Shown piece by piece: positions 20,885 to 22,206 of a stretch of DNA of 22,206 nucleotides (the first letter of the stretch is position 1; each line of letters opens with the position of its first letter). Position numbers and translations under genes: made by a program. The notes below the pieces were generated by a model, which worked only from the letters and a program-made list of their open reading frames with translations, searched no databases and was not told where the DNA came from. The stretch spans positions 1-22,206 of the forward strand of contig JAFXAV010000088.1 in NCBI GenBank assembly GCA_017516785.1. Reading direction: 5' to 3'. This stretch comes from Oscillospiraceae bacterium (GTDB lineage Bacteria > Bacillota_A > Clostridia > Oscillospirales > Oscillospiraceae).

Positions 20885-22206
20885 TTATTTATCCATGCCG
20901 CATGCGAAGGCAGCTTCAATCAGTGCCCGGTCGTTCATGACCGCATCGTAAAACCGGAAGCCGCCTGCGAAGTTGTAGGCTTCAAAGCCGTAGCCCTCCA
21001 GGATCCGGGTGGCGATGTAGCTGCGCAGACCACTCTGGCAAATCACATACACGGGCTTTCCGGGTTCGATCTCACTGATCCGTTCCCGCAGTTCATCCAC
21101 AGGGATGTTTCGGAAACCGTCGATGTGTCCGCGGCTGTACTCGCCTACAGTCCGGGTATCCAGCAGAGTAACGCTTCCATCTTTGGGCAGCCTCCCGGCA
21201 TCCGCCAGATGCCACTGTTTCAGCCCCTTAGAGATGTTGTCGATCATAAAGCCTGCCATGTTTACAGGATCTTTTGCAGAGGAGTAAGGCGGCGCATAAG
21301 CAAGGTCCAGATCCTTCAGTTGGGTTGCTTTCATCCCCGCATGGATGGCCGTTGCCAACACATCGATGCGCTTGTCCACACCGTCGTAGCCTACGATCTG
21401 GGCACCCAAAAGGCGGTAGGTTTCCTTTTCAAAAACTACCTTCCCTTCTTTCTTTTCTTCTGGTTTAAGTATATAACAATCTCCTGTCATAAGTCCATTT
21501 GGAGAACTATTAATTGGCTCTACACAGACAAAATCTTTTCCTGCTACTGCCCAAAATACCAATCGGTTGAAATTCTCATCGAATTCCATATGTATTTCTT
21601 TTCCCTCTGAATGTAATATAGCTTCTTTTTTCACCTGCACGAAAAATGCCCCTGTTTCTGGTGCCCCTTCTGGAAAGGCTAGTGTTACCAAATGCTTATC
21701 AAATGGTTTTGCTTGTCCGGTCAGCATGTCCATCTCTAACTCAGCATCCACCTTCACGCTTACCTCTGTAGGTTTTACTGCAAAATATGGATGGAAACCA
21801 AATGCATAAGGCATATCTTTTTTATCTTTGTTTTCATATGTTTGATGAATCGAGAGTCTACCATCTTTCAAAGAAAACATAAGCTCAACTCGAAACTCAA
21901 ATGGATATCCTTTTTTTGTCTCCTCATTTGAAGTCAATTCTAATTTTAATGTATCTTCTGTGTGTGATAAGACTGTCCACACGGAAGTGTGCCCAAAGCC
22001 ATGAATCTCCATCGGATATATGCTATCCTCTGGCGTACGACCAAACACAGGAAACAAAAATGGAATCCCGCAACGTGGTCTTTCCGTACTCTTTAGATTT
22101 TCCTTATCCTGATAAAAAACATCTGTCCCATTTGAAACAAACTGAGTAACTGTTGCACCTTTTTCAGGTAAAATAACCGCATAATTTCCACCATTATCTT
22201 TGATTA
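20885..22206 (-). CDS. Chimeric frame: aldose-1-epimerase-like part joined to CoA-disulfide-reductase C terminus plus rhodanese (partial)
   Basis: The frame stays open through the right edge, so the start is missing. The first part (22206 to about 21450) is aldose-1-epimerase/mutarotase-like: GNYAVILPEKGATV, GIPFLFPVFGR, HGFGHTSVW, HPYFAV (His) and CVEPI (Glu). From about 21440 it becomes ETYRLLGAQIVGYDGVDKRI, the second half of the dimerisation domain of CoA-disulfide reductase/NADH oxidase proteins. A rhodanese domain follows with active-site Cys in VICQSGLRS. The FAD and NADH domains are absent. Base composition shifts from GC-rich to clearly AT-rich at the junction. The native gene here was probably a rhodanese-fused CoA-disulfide reductase. 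The join is either a recombination scar or an assembly artefact. Confidence 0.8.
   Translation of the reverse strand, partial: IKDNGGNYAVILPEKGATVTQFVSNGTDVFYQDKENLKSTERPRCGIPFLFPVFGRTPEDSIYPMEIHGFGHTSVWTVLSHTEDTLKLELTSNEETKKGYPFEFRVELMFSLKDGRLSIHQTYENKDKKDMPYAFGFHPYFAVKPTEVSVKVDAELEMDMLTGQAKPFDKHLVTLAFPEGAPETGAFFVQVKKEAILHSEGKEIHMEFDENFNRLVFWAVAGKDFVCVEPINSSPNGLMTGDCYILKPEEKKEGKVVFEKETYRLLGAQIVGYDGVDKRIDVLATAIHAGMKATQLKDLDLAYAPPYSSAKDPVNMAGFMIDNISKGLKQWHLADAGRLPKDGSVTLLDTRTVGEYSRGHIDGFRNIPVDELRERISEIEPGKPVYVICQSGLRSYIATRILEGYGFEAYNFAGGFRFYDAVMNDRALIEAAFACGMDK

Noticed and set aside
1..22206. CRISPR array, prophage, transposase, rRNA or tRNA
   Set aside because: No regularly spaced repeats, no phage structural or integrase genes, no transposase motifs, and no tRNA or rRNA signatures seen on either strand.

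Overview
The window looks like a chromosomal segment of a gut-type Gram-positive anaerobe, most likely in the Oscillospiraceae/Ruminococcaceae part of the Clostridia. The pointers are strong Shine-Dalgarno sites, a T-box riboswitch, a C_GCAxxG_C_C redox protein, a COG2509-type FAD protein and a palindromic intergenic repeat of a kind common in that group. The assignment rests on gene content and style only, because there is no rRNA or tRNA in the window.

Layout. 1-3420 (minus strand) is a T-box controlled ABC uptake operon (lipoprotein, permease, ATPase) of the tryptophan/aromatic type. A palindromic repeat lies at each side, and a double hairpin lies between the lipoprotein and permease genes. 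3428-4676 (plus) is a two-gene unit: a C_GCAxxG_C_C protein and a C39/papain-like protein. 4682-7532 (minus) holds two housekeeping-type genes, each with its own promoter: a COG2509 FAD-dependent protein and a PlsC-type acyltransferase carrying a zinc ribbon.

7555-17201 is the accessory core. On the minus strand, an HTH regulator precedes a protein that reads as a degenerate RelA/SpoT homologue ending in a TGS domain. Facing away on the plus strand are a short leucine-rich-repeat ORF and then a compact operon: ubiquitin-like protein, single-pass membrane protein with a Cys-rich tail, E1-like adenylating enzyme, E2-like conjugating enzyme, JAB/JAMM isopeptidase, transglutaminase-like protein and four-helix membrane protein. 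A membrane-anchored HExxH metallopeptidase follows. This is a complete prokaryotic Ubl activation, transfer and removal set. It belongs to the same broad class as the published Bil/Bub-type operons, but its accessory proteins make it unusual. A proline motif, PPPLPxR, recurs in the E2 tail (twice) and in both membrane proteins, and could tether the machinery at the membrane.

17353-20871 is a Crp/Fnr-type regulator convergent with a CopA-type copper ATPase. The same perfect 13-bp palindrome lies upstream of the ATPase and in the regulator's upstream region. In both places it sits at the same distance from a minus-strand -10 box, which predicts class II activation. 20885-22206 (minus, running off the edge) is a chimeric reading frame: an AT-rich aldose-1-epimerase-like part joined in frame to the C-terminal remnant of a CoA-disulfide-reductase/rhodanese protein. 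It marks a recent recombination or an assembly joint.
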